The notes beneath the pieces are model-generated. The model made no database searches and was not told the origin of the DNA. It worked only from the letters and a program-made list of their open reading frames with translations. A stretch of 64,000 nucleotides of DNA from JAPPHA01 sp964291635 (lineage in GTDB: Bacteria; Pseudomonadota; Alphaproteobacteria; Rhodobacterales; Rhodobacteraceae): positions 124,001 to 188,000 of the forward strand of contig OZ219905.1 of the NCBI GenBank assembly GCA_964291635.2, read 5' to 3'. Within the stretch, counting starts at the first letter, position 1; each line of letters starts with the position of its first letter. Both the position numbers and the translations under genes were made by a program. Of the stretch, positions 19,495 through 29,229 are shown piece by piece.

Positions 19495-20393
19495 CACACC
19501 TCCTTGGCAAACCGCGGATCGAGGAGGTCGCGGAGACCATCGCCGATCAGATTGACCGAGAGCACTGTCGCCGCCAGGAACAGACCGGGAAACAGGATGA
19601 TCCATGTTGCGCTGCTGAGATAGGAGCGCCCGTCCGCCATCATGGTGCCCCAACTCGGGATCTCCGGGGGAGTCCCCGCTCCCAGGAAGCTCAGCGCAGC
19701 CTCCGACAGCATGGCGGACGCGCAAACGAAAGTTGCCTGCACGATGAGCGGTGCGAAGGTATTCGGCATGATGTGCTTGAAGACCACCCGTGCCGTCCCG
19801 GCACCGGCAGCAACCGCCGCTTCGACATAGGTAATCTCTCGGGTGACGACAACAACACCCCTCACTAGCCGCGCGACCCGGGGGATTTCCGGTATGGTCA
19901 GAGCAATGATCACGGTCTCGATGCCGGCCGGAAGCAGGGCGATGAAGCCGATTGCCAGCAACAGTCCGGGGATAGCCATCAAGCCATCCATGATCCGCAT
20001 AAGCCAGGCATCGATCTGCCGGACGTAGCCGCTCAGTAGCCCCACCATCATCCCGATGAACACCGCCAGCGCCGCAACGGTTATGCCGACGGTCAAAGAA
20101 ATGCGGCCGCCAAATATGGTACGCGCAAAAACGTCCCGGCCAAATCTGTCGGAACCGAACCAGTACTCCTCCGAGGGAGGCTTGAGGCGGCCCGCAACCA
20201 CGTTCAATTCGGCAGGGTCTTTGGCCGCGATCCAGGGCGCGAATACCGCAACAAAAATGATGATCGCCACCATGAACAAACCCAATGACATGTTCGGGTT
20301 GCGGTGAACGAACTCGACGATCCGCCGGTGCATGGGCAGCGCGGCTGCCCCGGCCGACTCGAATTCCATTTCATTGATACCAGCTGTCGACAC
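19494..20393 (-). CDS. ABC transporter permease, DppC type
   Basis: The 299-residue inner-membrane permease has an N-terminal helix (SLGLFMVAIIIFVAVFAPWI) and the BPD_transp_1 core with five further helices. The EAA loop, which contacts the ATPases, is YVEAAVAAGAGTARVVFKHI. Members of this family pair with DppB-type permeases to import di- and oligopeptides, opines or other small solutes. It starts 4 bases after the upstream permease stop. Confidence 0.93.
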   Translation of the reverse strand: MSTAGINEMEFESAGAAALPMHRRIVEFVHRNPNMSLGLFMVAIIIFVAVFAPWIAAKDPAELNVVAGRLKPPSEEYWFGSDRFGRDVFARTIFGGRISLTVGITVAALAVFIGMMVGLLSGYVRQIDAWLMRIMDGLMAIPGLLLAIGFIALLPAGIETVIIALTIPEIPRVARLVRGVVVVTREITYVEAAVAAGAGTARVVFKHIMPNTFAPLIVQATFVCASAMLSEAALSFLGAGTPPEIPSWGTMMADGRSYLSSATWIILFPGLFLAATVLSVNLIGDGLRDLLDPRFAKEV

Positions 20394-20397
20394 GACC

Positions 20398-21339
20398 CTA
20401 GTGCCTCACCCGGGGATCGAAGAACGAATAGCTCACGTCAACCACCAGATTGACGAGCACGTACACGCCCGAGAAAACGAGGATGACACCCTGGACGACG
20501 GGATAGTCACGATCGAGAACCGCCTCGATGGTGAGATTGCCCATCCCGGGGATGTTGAACACGGTTTCGATGACGACCACGCCGTTGATCAGGAGGGCGA
20601 ACCCGATCCCGACGACAGTGACGATGGGTATCGAAGAATTTCGGAGGGCGTGCCGAAAAAGGACCCTCATCGGCGGCAACCCTTTTGCGTAGGCGGTGCG
20701 AATGAAGTCTTCTTTCAGAACCTCGACCACCGTGGCCCGCGTAATACGTGTGATCAACGCCATGTAGGATGAACCCAGCGTGATCGTGGGAAGGATCATA
20801 TGGTGGAGGAAGGTCCCGAATCCTTCGCGGATGCTGACGAAACCCTGGGCTGGGACGATGGTCCAATCCACGGCGAATTTTGAAACAAACATGAAGCCGA
20901 GCCAGAATCCGGGCACAGAGAACCCCAGGACAGCGAAAATCATTATGCCGTGGTCCCACCACGTGCCCTGCTTCCAGGCCGCCATGACACCGAGGGGAAC
21001 CCCAAGGAAAACGGCGAATGTCAGCGTGGTGATGGCCAGGAAAATCGTCGGCTCAATGCGCTGGGCCATCAAGGTCGTGACCGGCTTGCCGACCAAAAGG
21101 GAGGTTCCGAGGTCGCCCGTCGCGATGTTCCCGGCCCAAATCAGGAACTGTGTGTGTAGCGGCTTGTCGAGCCCCAACGACTCCCGGAGCTGTTGGACTT
21201 CCTCCGGGGTTGCATCTTCATCGGCGAGGATATCGGCGGGATCACCCGGCGTCAGGTGGATGAGAAGGAAGACGAACACGCCCACCACAATCATCACCGG
21301 GATAGCAGCGAAGCAACGACGGACGATGTAGGTAGTCAT
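20398..21339 (-). CDS. ABC transporter permease, DppB type
   Basis: This 313-residue permease has the DppB layout: one N-terminal helix (FAAIPVMIVVGVFVFLLIHL), the HLTPGDPADILADEDATPEE periplasmic segment, and a five-helix core. The EAA loop is FIRTAYAKGLPPMRVLFRHA. The ATG at 21339 was chosen because GGGGGAG lies 9 bases ahead; an in-frame TTG at 21357 would place that site inside the gene. It follows the binding-protein gene by 77 bases. Confidence 0.93.
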   Translation of the reverse strand: MTTYIVRRCFAAIPVMIVVGVFVFLLIHLTPGDPADILADEDATPEEVQQLRESLGLDKPLHTQFLIWAGNIATGDLGTSLLVGKPVTTLMAQRIEPTIFLAITTLTFAVFLGVPLGVMAAWKQGTWWDHGIMIFAVLGFSVPGFWLGFMFVSKFAVDWTIVPAQGFVSIREGFGTFLHHMILPTITLGSSYMALITRITRATVVEVLKEDFIRTAYAKGLPPMRVLFRHALRNSSIPIVTVVGIGFALLINGVVVIETVFNIPGMGNLTIEAVLDRDYPVVQGVILVFSGVYVLVNLVVDVSYSFFDPRVRH

Positions 21340-21416
21340 GGTCGAATACTCCCCCAAAGGCAGGCAGCCCCGGAAAACTCTGCCGGGGCTGCCATTTTCA
21401 ACCTGTCTATCTGAAA

Positions 21417-23018
21417 CTATTCCTTGCGGATATTCCAGTAGATGGGGGACGGTGCTCTGACTGCACCCTTGACGTTGCTGCGGTAGGCAGCTTCGTTGGA
21501 GTATAGGCCGGTCTGAATGTACGGCACGGTGTCGTACACCACCTTCTGCAGCTCGACGGCAATCTGCTTCCGCTCCGCTTCAGACTTGGCCTGCCCGAAA
21601 GCCACTTTGAGCTTTCCGATCCGCTCATCGCAGGCCCATCCGTAGAAGCCCTCCCTATTGCAGCCGTCACCTTGAAGGAGATCCATCAACGCCGGAATAG
21701 ATGGCGTCACTTCCTGGGTGGCTTGAACATAGATATGCCATCCCTTCTTTGGATCCTCGTTGGGATCCACGGTGCTCGCCCGCCGTTCGAAGGCCGCGCC
21801 GCGGTTCATTGCCTGGTGTTCCACCTTGACGCCAATTTTGCGGAGATTTGCGGCCAGAACAGTTGCACTGGCGAAGGTTGCGGTGCTACCGGCTTGGAAT
21901 ATCTGGATCGTTTGACCGTCGTAACCGCCCTCCTCCATGAGTTGCTGGGCCTTCTCCAGATCCTGCGTCATGATCGCTTCGGAAGCCACGTCAGTCGCGT
22001 AGGGGCTGGCACAGGTCCAAACCGAAGGACAGGTTTGGTACAGAGCCGGATCACCGGTGATTGCCGTCAGGATTTCATCCTGGCTGATGAGCCACAGCAA
22101 CGCCTGGCGCGCCTTCTTGTTGTCGAACGGCGGCGCAAGGTGATTAATGTAGATGAGTCCTTGGCGACCGGTCCGCAGCGGCTTCAGGACAACGTTGGGA
22201 TCGTTCAGCAGGTCATTCCTGAGCGCGTGGGGGACTTCCTGGATCAGGTCGATCTCACCCGTCCTCAATGCCGCGACCCGTGTGGCATCGTCCTTCATGA
22301 TTTTCCACTCAAGCCTCTCGACGTAGACGGTCTTGCCCCCGGCGGTGAAGCTGGGCGGTTCTAAACGGGGCACATAGCCCTCGAACTTCTTGAAGTGGAG
22401 CTGCTTGCCCGGGACATGTTCATCCGGCAGGAAGATATAAGGGCCCGAGCCCGTGAAATCCTCGATCTGCTGATTTCGCGGCGTTTTGGCCAACCGCTCC
22501 GGGATAATTGCCGGGGGATAGCGGACCGAAGTGATCACCTCCATGGCCATTCCGAACGGCACGGTCAGGGTCCAGGTGAGGGTCTTGTCATCCACAACGT
22601 CAATGGACTTTGTAAACTGTTTGAAGATCCGCGCGGTGCCACGCCTTCCGTCACCCCAGCGCTTGAGCGATGCAACCGCGTCCGCGGCACGCACCGGCTG
22701 GCCGTCGTGGAACCTGAGGCCGGGCCGCAAGGTGATGGTCAGCTTCGTCTTGTCTGCATTCCAGGTGAACTCGTCAGCCATTTGCGGCTGCACCACCATA
22801 TTTTCATCGAATGCGAACAGGCTGTCGTAGACTTTGTACTGAAAGAACTCCGTACTCCCGCCGCCACCAAAATGGGGATCGAGAACCTTCACGCTGAACC
22901 CCGCAAACCTGAGCGTGTCCTGTGGCGGAAATCGCTGCGCCAACGCACTACCGGACGCAACCAGCACCGAGAAGCCCATTGCGAGGGCCATGACAAAAAC
23001 CAAGGAGCGTTTCGACAT
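21417..23018 (-). CDS. ABC transporter substrate-binding protein, SBP_bac_5 family
   Basis: The 533-residue protein has a Sec signal peptide (residues 1 to about 27, LVFVMALAMGFSVLVASGSA, cleavage near ALAQ). The rest is an extracytoplasmic solute receptor of the DppA/OppA family, with TLRFAGFSVKVLDPHFGGGG and LRPGLRFHDGQPVRAADAV. It captures the substrate for the importer encoded directly downstream. Four or more cysteines (CPSVWTC, GDGC, WAC) are unusual and may form disulfides. The ligand cannot be read from sequence; the context suggests a sulfated or sulfur-containing compound. Confidence 0.93.
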   Translation of the reverse strand: MSKRSLVFVMALAMGFSVLVASGSALAQRFPPQDTLRFAGFSVKVLDPHFGGGGSTEFFQYKVYDSLFAFDENMVVQPQMADEFTWNADKTKLTITLRPGLRFHDGQPVRAADAVASLKRWGDGRRGTARIFKQFTKSIDVVDDKTLTWTLTVPFGMAMEVITSVRYPPAIIPERLAKTPRNQQIEDFTGSGPYIFLPDEHVPGKQLHFKKFEGYVPRLEPPSFTAGGKTVYVERLEWKIMKDDATRVAALRTGEIDLIQEVPHALRNDLLNDPNVVLKPLRTGRQGLIYINHLAPPFDNKKARQALLWLISQDEILTAITGDPALYQTCPSVWTCASPYATDVASEAIMTQDLEKAQQLMEEGGYDGQTIQIFQAGSTATFASATVLAANLRKIGVKVEHQAMNRGAAFERRASTVDPNEDPKKGWHIYVQATQEVTPSIPALMDLLQGDGCNREGFYGWACDERIGKLKVAFGQAKSEAERKQIAVELQKVVYDTVPYIQTGLYSNEAAYRSNVKGAVRAPSPIYWNIRKE

Positions 23019-23209
23019 GATGAGTCTCCCACGAATGTATGTTTTTCAGGCGCCTGATCTTTCGGCGCCCCTGTCGGCCCGCCCTCGGCGCTCTTTCCAG
23101 CCAGGCGTCTTCGGATAGGCTGGCCTACAGGTGAAACTCTAGCTCGTGCCAAGAAACGAAATTGTATTTGAGGCGACATTCGTGAGGATTGGTGATTTGG
23201 GCCCAGGTG

Positions 23210-24787
23210 TCAATCCGCGGAGGGCGGTTCGTGGTCCGGCTCCACCGGCTCGACAAACGGATAGCGTTGACGCGCCTTGGCGTAGAAGCTGCTGGAGCGG
23301 CCCCTCACATAACGCCGGGAATCGTCGCGGACCGTCTGAACCGCCCAGTTTGAATATTTTTCCGTGGTTTCGGTCAGGTCGCGCAGTAGAAGCCTCATTT
23401 TTTGGCTTGTTCGAATGCGTTTTCCCAATTCGGCCGGGTCCCAGTCCGAATAAAGCCGCTCATGCAAACCCTGCTCGATCTCCTTGACCTCATCGCGGCC
23501 CGCGAGGTTCTCCAGTTCGTCCGGATCATTCTCCAAATCGAACAGAAACGGCGGCAGCCCCTCACTCACCCAATATTTGTATTTGCCGCGCCGCACCATC
23601 CGGGACGGTGCCGGGTGACCCGTCGCTGACCATTCCGTGATCACTTCATCTTTCCAACCGTCGCAAGAGCCGCGCATCAGGCCAACCAAGCTGTCACCGT
23701 CGAGTTCGGTTACCGGCTCATCCTCTTTTCCCGCAAGTTCGAGGCAGGTCGGAACCAGGTCGACCAAGGAGACATTCTCGTTGACCCTGCGCGGTGCGAC
23801 ACCCTCGGCATGAATGAACATCGGCACCCTCACCGACCACTCATAGAAGGAATCCTTCAACCACATGCCACGCTCGCCGAGCATTTCGCCGTGATCGCTG
23901 GTGAAGATAATGACCGCGTTCTTGTCGAGCCCGGTCTCCTTCAGCGCCGCCAGGATCGACCCGATTTTCTCGTCCGCATACGAGATCATGCCGTAATAGG
24001 CATGCCGCGCCGTCCTGACGTGATCGTCGGTGATGTCGTAGTATTGATGCCCCATCGCAATGGCCCGCGTCCGGCTAAACGGGTCCAGGCCCTCGAACGG
24101 AATTTCCGGGACCCGTGGCAGATCGATGTCCTCATCCCGGTAGAGGTCCCAGTACTTGTCTGAAATCACATAGGGCGGGTGCGGGTGCGACAGCGAAACG
24201 GTAAAGAAGAACGGCCGATCATCGGTGTGCCGCACAAGATCATAGATTTTCTGGACCGCGTGGTATTCGACCTCGTCGTCAAAATCCATCTGCAGGGACC
24301 GGATGCAACGTCCGGCCTCGATCACGTTCCGCACGCGTATTCCGCCGCCCTTCCTGAACTTCTGGTCCCAGTTGGGCGTCCACGAGAAATCAGACGGATA
24401 AATGTCGGTGGTCAGCCGTTCCTCGTACCCATGGTATTGGTCCGGGCCGACGAAATGCATTTTGCCGCAGAGCGTCGTGGAATAGCCGAGGGCCTTCAGA
24501 TAATGGGCGAGAGTCGGGATTTCGGCGAAGAATTCCGCCCCGTTGTCCCACTGGGAAATATTGAATGGCAGCCGGCCGGCGAGCATGGATGCTCTCGAAG
24601 GCGAGCACAGGGGATAATTGCAGTAGGCATTGTCGAAAACGACGCTCTTGCTGGCCAGCTCATCCAGGTGCGGTGTCTTGACCAGCGGATGTCCGTGTAC
24701 GGACAAAGCGGCCGGCACCAGCTGATCCACCTGGATGAAGAGGATATTGGGACGCGTTGCGCCGGAACTATCACTGGTCGTATTCAT
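23210..24787 (-). CDS. Choline-sulfatase-like type I sulfatase
   Basis: This 525-residue alkaline-phosphatase-superfamily enzyme has the sulfatase signature CSPSRASMLAGR with Cys61, the residue converted to formylglycine. Metal-binding parts are NILFIQVDQL near the N-terminus and IFTSDHGEMLGERGMW. The segment KMHFVGPDQYHGYEERLTTD and IYPSDFSWTP strongly resemble choline-sulfatase BetC. It has no signal peptide, so it would act in the cytoplasm on an imported sulfate ester. It lies 191 bases ahead of the binding-protein gene. The product could be choline or another alcohol, which the neighbouring dehydrogenase might oxidise. Confidence 0.87.
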   Translation of the reverse strand: MNTTSDSSGATRPNILFIQVDQLVPAALSVHGHPLVKTPHLDELASKSVVFDNAYCNYPLCSPSRASMLAGRLPFNISQWDNGAEFFAEIPTLAHYLKALGYSTTLCGKMHFVGPDQYHGYEERLTTDIYPSDFSWTPNWDQKFRKGGGIRVRNVIEAGRCIRSLQMDFDDEVEYHAVQKIYDLVRHTDDRPFFFTVSLSHPHPPYVISDKYWDLYRDEDIDLPRVPEIPFEGLDPFSRTRAIAMGHQYYDITDDHVRTARHAYYGMISYADEKIGSILAALKETGLDKNAVIIFTSDHGEMLGERGMWLKDSFYEWSVRVPMFIHAEGVAPRRVNENVSLVDLVPTCLELAGKEDEPVTELDGDSLVGLMRGSCDGWKDEVITEWSATGHPAPSRMVRRGKYKYWVSEGLPPFLFDLENDPDELENLAGRDEVKEIEQGLHERLYSDWDPAELGKRIRTSQKMRLLLRDLTETTEKYSNWAVQTVRDDSRRYVRGRSSSFYAKARQRYPFVEPVEPDHEPPSAD

Positions 24788-24825
24788 AACGTCTCCCCAC
24801 TATCGAATTCGAAAAACCGTGCCGT

Positions 24826-26006
24826 TTAGCCTTCGAGTTCCCCGTTAATCGCCATGGCGTACAGCCGCCGAGCCTCCTCCTCGCCGATAGGGACAGGATT
24901 GCTGCGGCCCGGCCGTTCTTGTGCAGTCATCACTGCGAGCTGGCCAGCATGCTCTTCCCGAAAACCGACCTCCCGAAGCGTGTGCGGAATGCCCATGTCC
25001 CGACGCAATTCCAGCACCCAATCCAGTACGGAGTCGAATGACGGGTTCGGCAGGTCAAGTTGGCGGGCGAGTACTGTCATCCGCTCCTCGATGGCCGGTC
25101 GATTGAAGGCAAGCACGAAAGACATGACCACGCCATTGGTGAGACCGTGGTGAACATCGTGCACGGCCCCGATCGGGTGGCTCATCGCGTGCATCCCGCC
25201 CAACCCCTTCTGGAATGCGACCGCCCCCATACTCGATGCCGCCATCATGTAGCTGCGCGCCGTGAGATTGCCGCCGTCGTGCACAGCAACGGGAACCCAT
25301 TCCTTGATGAGCCGCATGCCCCCGGGGCGATGCTCTCGGAGAAAGGATGAAACTGCTTCGTGCAATAGGCCTCGAGGTTGTGCGAGAGCGCATCCATGCC
25401 GGTCGCCGCGGTAATGTCTGCGGGCAGCCCAAGTGTCAGCTCGGGATCGATGATGGCGAGATTGGGCAATGCGTCCGGGTGGGCGACGTTCCGCTTCGTC
25501 CAGGCCTCCTCGTCGATAATGATCGCACCCCGGCTGACCTCGGACCCGGTTCCAGCGGTGGTTGGAAAGGCAATCGTCGGTGCCGGTGGTGCAAAATCGT
25601 CAACGTCCACGTCTTCGCTAATGATGGCGAAATCCCATATCGGTCGAGTTTGGTCGGCCAAATTCGCGATCGCCTTTGCGGCATCGATACTGCTTCCGCC
25701 TCCGAATGCGATCACGCCATGGCATTCGTTTTCACGATACATGGCGACACCGTCGATAACATTGCGCGCGACCGGGTTTCCTTTGACGTCCGAATATACG
25801 GTGGTGGTGATCCCCGCCGACCGGATAGCGGCGAGCAGCTTCGCTGTCATCGGCAAATCGCGCAGGCCGGGGTCGGTAACCAGCAGCGGGCGAGTCAGTC
25901 CCAGCGCCTCACAGGCAGCGGGCAGTTCGTCCATGCGGCCAGGTCCAAATCGCACACTTGTTGGATATCTCCAATCGCCGCGAAGGGTCGCAGGGTCGAT
26001 CTCCAT
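24826..26006 (-). pseudogene. Iron-containing alcohol dehydrogenase, single-base frameshift
   Basis: The N-terminal 230 residues, from MEIDPATLRGDWRYPTSVRF through FGGGSSIDAAKAIA, PTTAGTGSEVSR and MDALSHNLEAYCTKQFHPF, are in one frame. The remainder, GGMRLIKEWVPVAVHDGGNL to GGMHAMSHPIGAVHDVHHG and the C-terminus, is in another. Adding one G to the CCCCGGGGG run (25319-25327, reverse strand) restores an enzyme of about 393 residues with the metal-ligand histidines. Iron-type dehydrogenases oxidise or reduce alcohols and aldehydes with NAD(P). The lesion is in a homopolymer, so sequencing error is possible. It sits between a sulfatase and a sulfotransferase in the same operon. Confidence 0.85.
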
Positions 26007-26034
26007 GTCTATTGGTCCTCCACCTGCGCCGCTT

Positions 26035-27162
26035 TCATTCCTTGGGATGCGTACCGAATCTTGTTTTCAGACGGGCCTGCTCGGCAATGGTTTCCATCCA
26101 GAGACGGGCATTGGTATCCTGGTCCTTGGGCCGGTCTGACTCTTTCCAGACCCCCTCCAGCCGACGTTCCTCCCACCGTTCGACGAGCCACTCGTTGAAC
26201 CGGCTGAAGGCGTACTGATGCCCCGTCAAATCGAAACTCGCCGCGCGGGTGCGCATGTCCATCTCCAGAAACAATGCCGCCTCCTCAGCGCTCGTCTGGA
26301 TGGGATCGACATCGATTTCGTAACCGTTCTCCGTCAGTTCCTCTCCCGCGACCCCGGCAAAGATCCGTTGCTCCTGAATGCTCAGGTACTGCCTGTATTC
26401 GCCGATCAGATTATCGGTAACCGGCCCGGCGATCGGTGCGTGGTCGGGATTCTTGCCCCGGTTCCGGGCATAGGCGCTTTCATGAAACCCGAGCATCTCC
26501 GGGCTGTAGTCCTCGTCGAGAAAGTCGCAAATCCGTTTGAGCGTGATTTCAGGCTCGCGGACCAGATCCTCGTAACGGACATCGAGCCATTGCGAGCTGT
26601 CCAGTTGAGCGCGCCAGTGACGCGCCGCGCCCTGGAACCTTTTCCACAATTCCGCTGCCGCATAAACGTTGGTCGGCCCAAACCTGGACTGCATATAGGT
26701 TGCGCCACTGTCGCGGCCGTCGCGGGTGATAAAGACGATCTGGGCGTTGGGGAAATCCTCCAGGATCGATGCAACGTGGAAGATGTTCTGCGGACACTTT
26801 TCGACCCATCTCGGCTTGCCCTTTTTCGATAAGAACCAATTCATCACACCGGCGAAGGCGCCCGGAAATGTCCTCTCCGGCACGTGGGTCAGGATCTCGC
26901 CAAGTATGGTGTCTTCGTCCACCTCGATCCCGAAGAAGGGGACCAAAAGACCGAACATCATTTCATGAAGAAGGACACGAAAATTTTCCTTCCTGGAGAT
27001 GTCGCCATAGGTATGCAGGTACGCTCTGAAACGCGGGTAATACCAGGTGACCTCGGGAACCGTGATGCGCGGGTGAGACCCGATTATCAGCATCAGCATG
27101 GTGGTGCCGGAGCGCTCATACCCACCGATAAATATCGGCGCTTCTTCGAGTGTTATCGCCAC
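26035..27162 (-). CDS. PAPS-dependent sulfotransferase family protein, divergent copy
   Basis: This 375-residue protein shares the family layout but is clearly divergent from the other two copies. Its phosphosulfate loop is GGYERSGTTMLMLIIGSHPR, with tyrosine and glutamate where the others have cysteine and histidine. The 3'-phosphate segment is IVFITRDGRDSGAT. I chose a GTG start at 27162 (VAITLEEAPIF) because GAGGAG stands just upstream and the alignment with the other copies begins there. It follows the sulfotransferase at 27234 by 71 bases and precedes the dehydrogenase by 28. Confidence 0.85.
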   Translation of the reverse strand: MAITLEEAPIFIGGYERSGTTMLMLIIGSHPRITVPEVTWYYPRFRAYLHTYGDISRKENFRVLLHEMMFGLLVPFFGIEVDEDTILGEILTHVPERTFPGAFAGVMNWFLSKKGKPRWVEKCPQNIFHVASILEDFPNAQIVFITRDGRDSGATYMQSRFGPTNVYAAAELWKRFQGAARHWRAQLDSSQWLDVRYEDLVREPEITLKRICDFLDEDYSPEMLGFHESAYARNRGKNPDHAPIAGPVTDNLIGEYRQYLSIQEQRIFAGVAGEELTENGYEIDVDPIQTSAEEAALFLEMDMRTRAASFDLTGHQYAFSRFNEWLVERWEERRLEGVWKESDRPKDQDTNARLWMETIAEQARLKTRFGTHPKE

Positions 27163-27233
27163 CCCCGCTCCTCTTTTTCGGCCTCCCGGCGATTGCGGAC
27201 CGATACTTGGCGGTGCCGCTAGCGGACGGACGG

Positions 27234-28385
27234 CTAGAAATACCGCCTGGGAATTCCAAACGCGGTTTTCCACTTCCTCGGCGCTCCCCTCCCCATGATG
27301 GTGTCCTCATTGGGATCACCGACCGGGAACTCGTTCGGAATATCGGCATCAGTCCAGATGCCCTGCCGTTTTCTTGCCTCCCGCTGATCCACCAGCCACT
27401 CGATGTAACTGTCCCGCATATGACCCCGGGCATGTAACAGGGCGGCCCGCATTCTGTCGTTCTGCTCACGGAAGTTCCCGAGAGCCTCCTCGGACAGCTC
27501 CTTCGGTTCGTAGTCCAACTCGTAGCCGTTTTCCGTCTGAACCTCGCCTGCGATGGCTGCAAAGATCCGCTGATCCTTCACACTGAGGAGTTCCTTGTAG
27601 ACACCGATGAACTCATCGCTCACCGGTTTGGCCAGAGGCGCCGGCGAGACACCGCCGGGGTTCTTCACGACCCTCGCCCGGGTCCGGGCGACATCGGATT
27701 TGTGGAATTCGAGCATGGACGGCGAGTAGCCCTCACCGATGAACTCACATACCTGGTGCAGCGTCTCCTCCGGCTTGCGCGCCAGGGTTTCGTATTTGAT
27801 GTCCAGCCAGTCAGAGGTATCCAGGGCCTTCCGCCAAGGCTTCACTGCTTCGAGAAACAGCTTCCAGCGTTCGGCGGCGCTCACCATGTTGTAGTAGCCG
27901 TGCCGGGAGTGCAGAGTTTCGGCGCAATTGTCACGTCCATCCCGCGTGATGTAGATGAACTGAGCATTTGGGAAATCCTCCTTTATCTGTTTGATAAAGA
28001 AGCTGTTGTTGGGTGACTTCTCGGCCCACCGGGGCTTGTTTCCATCCTCCCGGGCGTGCCGCTCGAGAACTGCATTGAAGATGCCGGCGAAACTTCTCTC
28101 CTTCGCATCGGCCATGATCTCATCGACGATGGTCGCCGGATTGACGTCCATACCGAAGTAAGGTGGGATGAGTCCGCCAACCATCTCGTCGGCGAGCGTT
28201 CTGAAATTTTCCTCGTCGTCCAGTTCACCATAGCTGTAGAGATACGGGCGAAACCGCTGGTAATACCAGGCGACCTCCGGCACGGAAATCCGCGGATGCG
28301 CGCCGATCATCAGCATGAGCATGGTGGTGCCGGAACGATGGCACCCGAGAACGAAGATCGGTTTCTCGTCCAGGGTTATGCTCAT
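27234..28385 (-). CDS. PAPS-dependent sulfotransferase family protein, copy 2
   Basis: The 383-residue protein starts MSITLDEKPIFVLGCHRSGT and carries the 5'-phosphosulfate loop CHRSGTTML and the 3'-phosphate segment FIYITRDGRDNCAE. It is nearly a duplicate of the gene at 16241-17389, ending IPRRYF against IPRRYY. The ATG at 28385 has a strong GGGAGGAG site; the frame is open 21 codons further. It is the first gene of the likely 12-kb transcript. The long similarity between the two copies means they could recombine and delete the operon between them. Confidence 0.88.
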   Translation of the reverse strand: MSITLDEKPIFVLGCHRSGTTMLMLMIGAHPRISVPEVAWYYQRFRPYLYSYGELDDEENFRTLADEMVGGLIPPYFGMDVNPATIVDEIMADAKERSFAGIFNAVLERHAREDGNKPRWAEKSPNNSFFIKQIKEDFPNAQFIYITRDGRDNCAETLHSRHGYYNMVSAAERWKLFLEAVKPWRKALDTSDWLDIKYETLARKPEETLHQVCEFIGEGYSPSMLEFHKSDVARTRARVVKNPGGVSPAPLAKPVSDEFIGVYKELLSVKDQRIFAAIAGEVQTENGYELDYEPKELSEEALGNFREQNDRMRAALLHARGHMRDSYIEWLVDQREARKRQGIWTDADIPNEFPVGDPNEDTIMGRGAPRKWKTAFGIPRRYF

Positions 28386-29229
28386 GTTCTCGCTCCTCCC
28401 TTGCCGATTCCATTGAGAACTAGGTGATCGGACCCCGCCGCTTCTCATCCGGAAACAGATCCGTAGAGAATACGATCAGCGCACGGACCAGAATGTTCCT
28501 CGATTAACAATGTCCCTGAACGGCGTGATTCGCCTGCCGGTTCCGTAACGTTTCAGGTCTCCGTCACGGCCTGAAAGCTGGCAGCGACCAGCCGAAGCTC
28601 AACGCCGGCCCCCGAACCGCGAGTCTGGCGAGGAAGCCAGACAGCACATTGACAGGTTAGGCGTCGGAGGCGCGAGAGAAGCCAAAAAGAGCAACAGCAC
28701 CCGCCGGGGCAGCCAGAACGCAGATTCTCCTTCTTGAACAGTAGCGGGCGGCCGCCAACCAAAATTTAAGGGGCGAGGCCGCCGGGTAAGGCGGAAACGA
28801 CTCCGACAGTTCGGTGCGCCGGTCATCGTAAAGCCAGCCCGCGGGGCGATGTGCGTTCCAGGTGCGGGAATTTGGGATAGTCCCAAAGCGTCCATCCCCA
28901 AGACCAAACGATCACGTGATCGCTTCAGTTTCGTGCAGATGAGGGCAGTCCCCGCGGCCACTGGAAAGGAAATGAGGTCGGATGGTTGAAGGAGCCGGGC
29001 TGCCGGGAACGCTCCCAGGCAAGGTCTCTGCCTGCCACCCTGCTGACACCAGCGGCAGCAGCAACCATGACAATCCCGGAACCTTCATTCGCTTCTGGCG
29101 AGCAGCAAGGACTCCCGCGACCGCAAATGTGGCAGCAGCCGAGTGATCCAGCGCCACAGTGAGATCAGAATCCTCGATCAGACTTGAAACCGAAGATGCC
29201 ATGGCGTTGAACTCCGTCGACCAGCGAGA
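28386..29229. other. Non-coding 840-base stretch with palindromes
   Basis: No frame here resembles a known protein, although small reverse frames at 28599-28961 and 28912-29202 are open. The stretch contains an inverted repeat TTTGGGA-tag-TCCCAAA at 28871-28887 and a 14-base perfect palindrome at 28909-28922. It probably holds the promoter of the sulfotransferase operon, and may contain the relic of a mobile element. Confidence 0.45.
28909..28922. repeat. 14-base perfect palindrome
   Basis: CGATCACGTGATCG is self-complementary over 14 bases and lies about 520 bases upstream of the first sulfotransferase start. A site of this form could bind a dimeric regulator, but nothing else here shows what would bind it. 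Confidence 0.4.
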
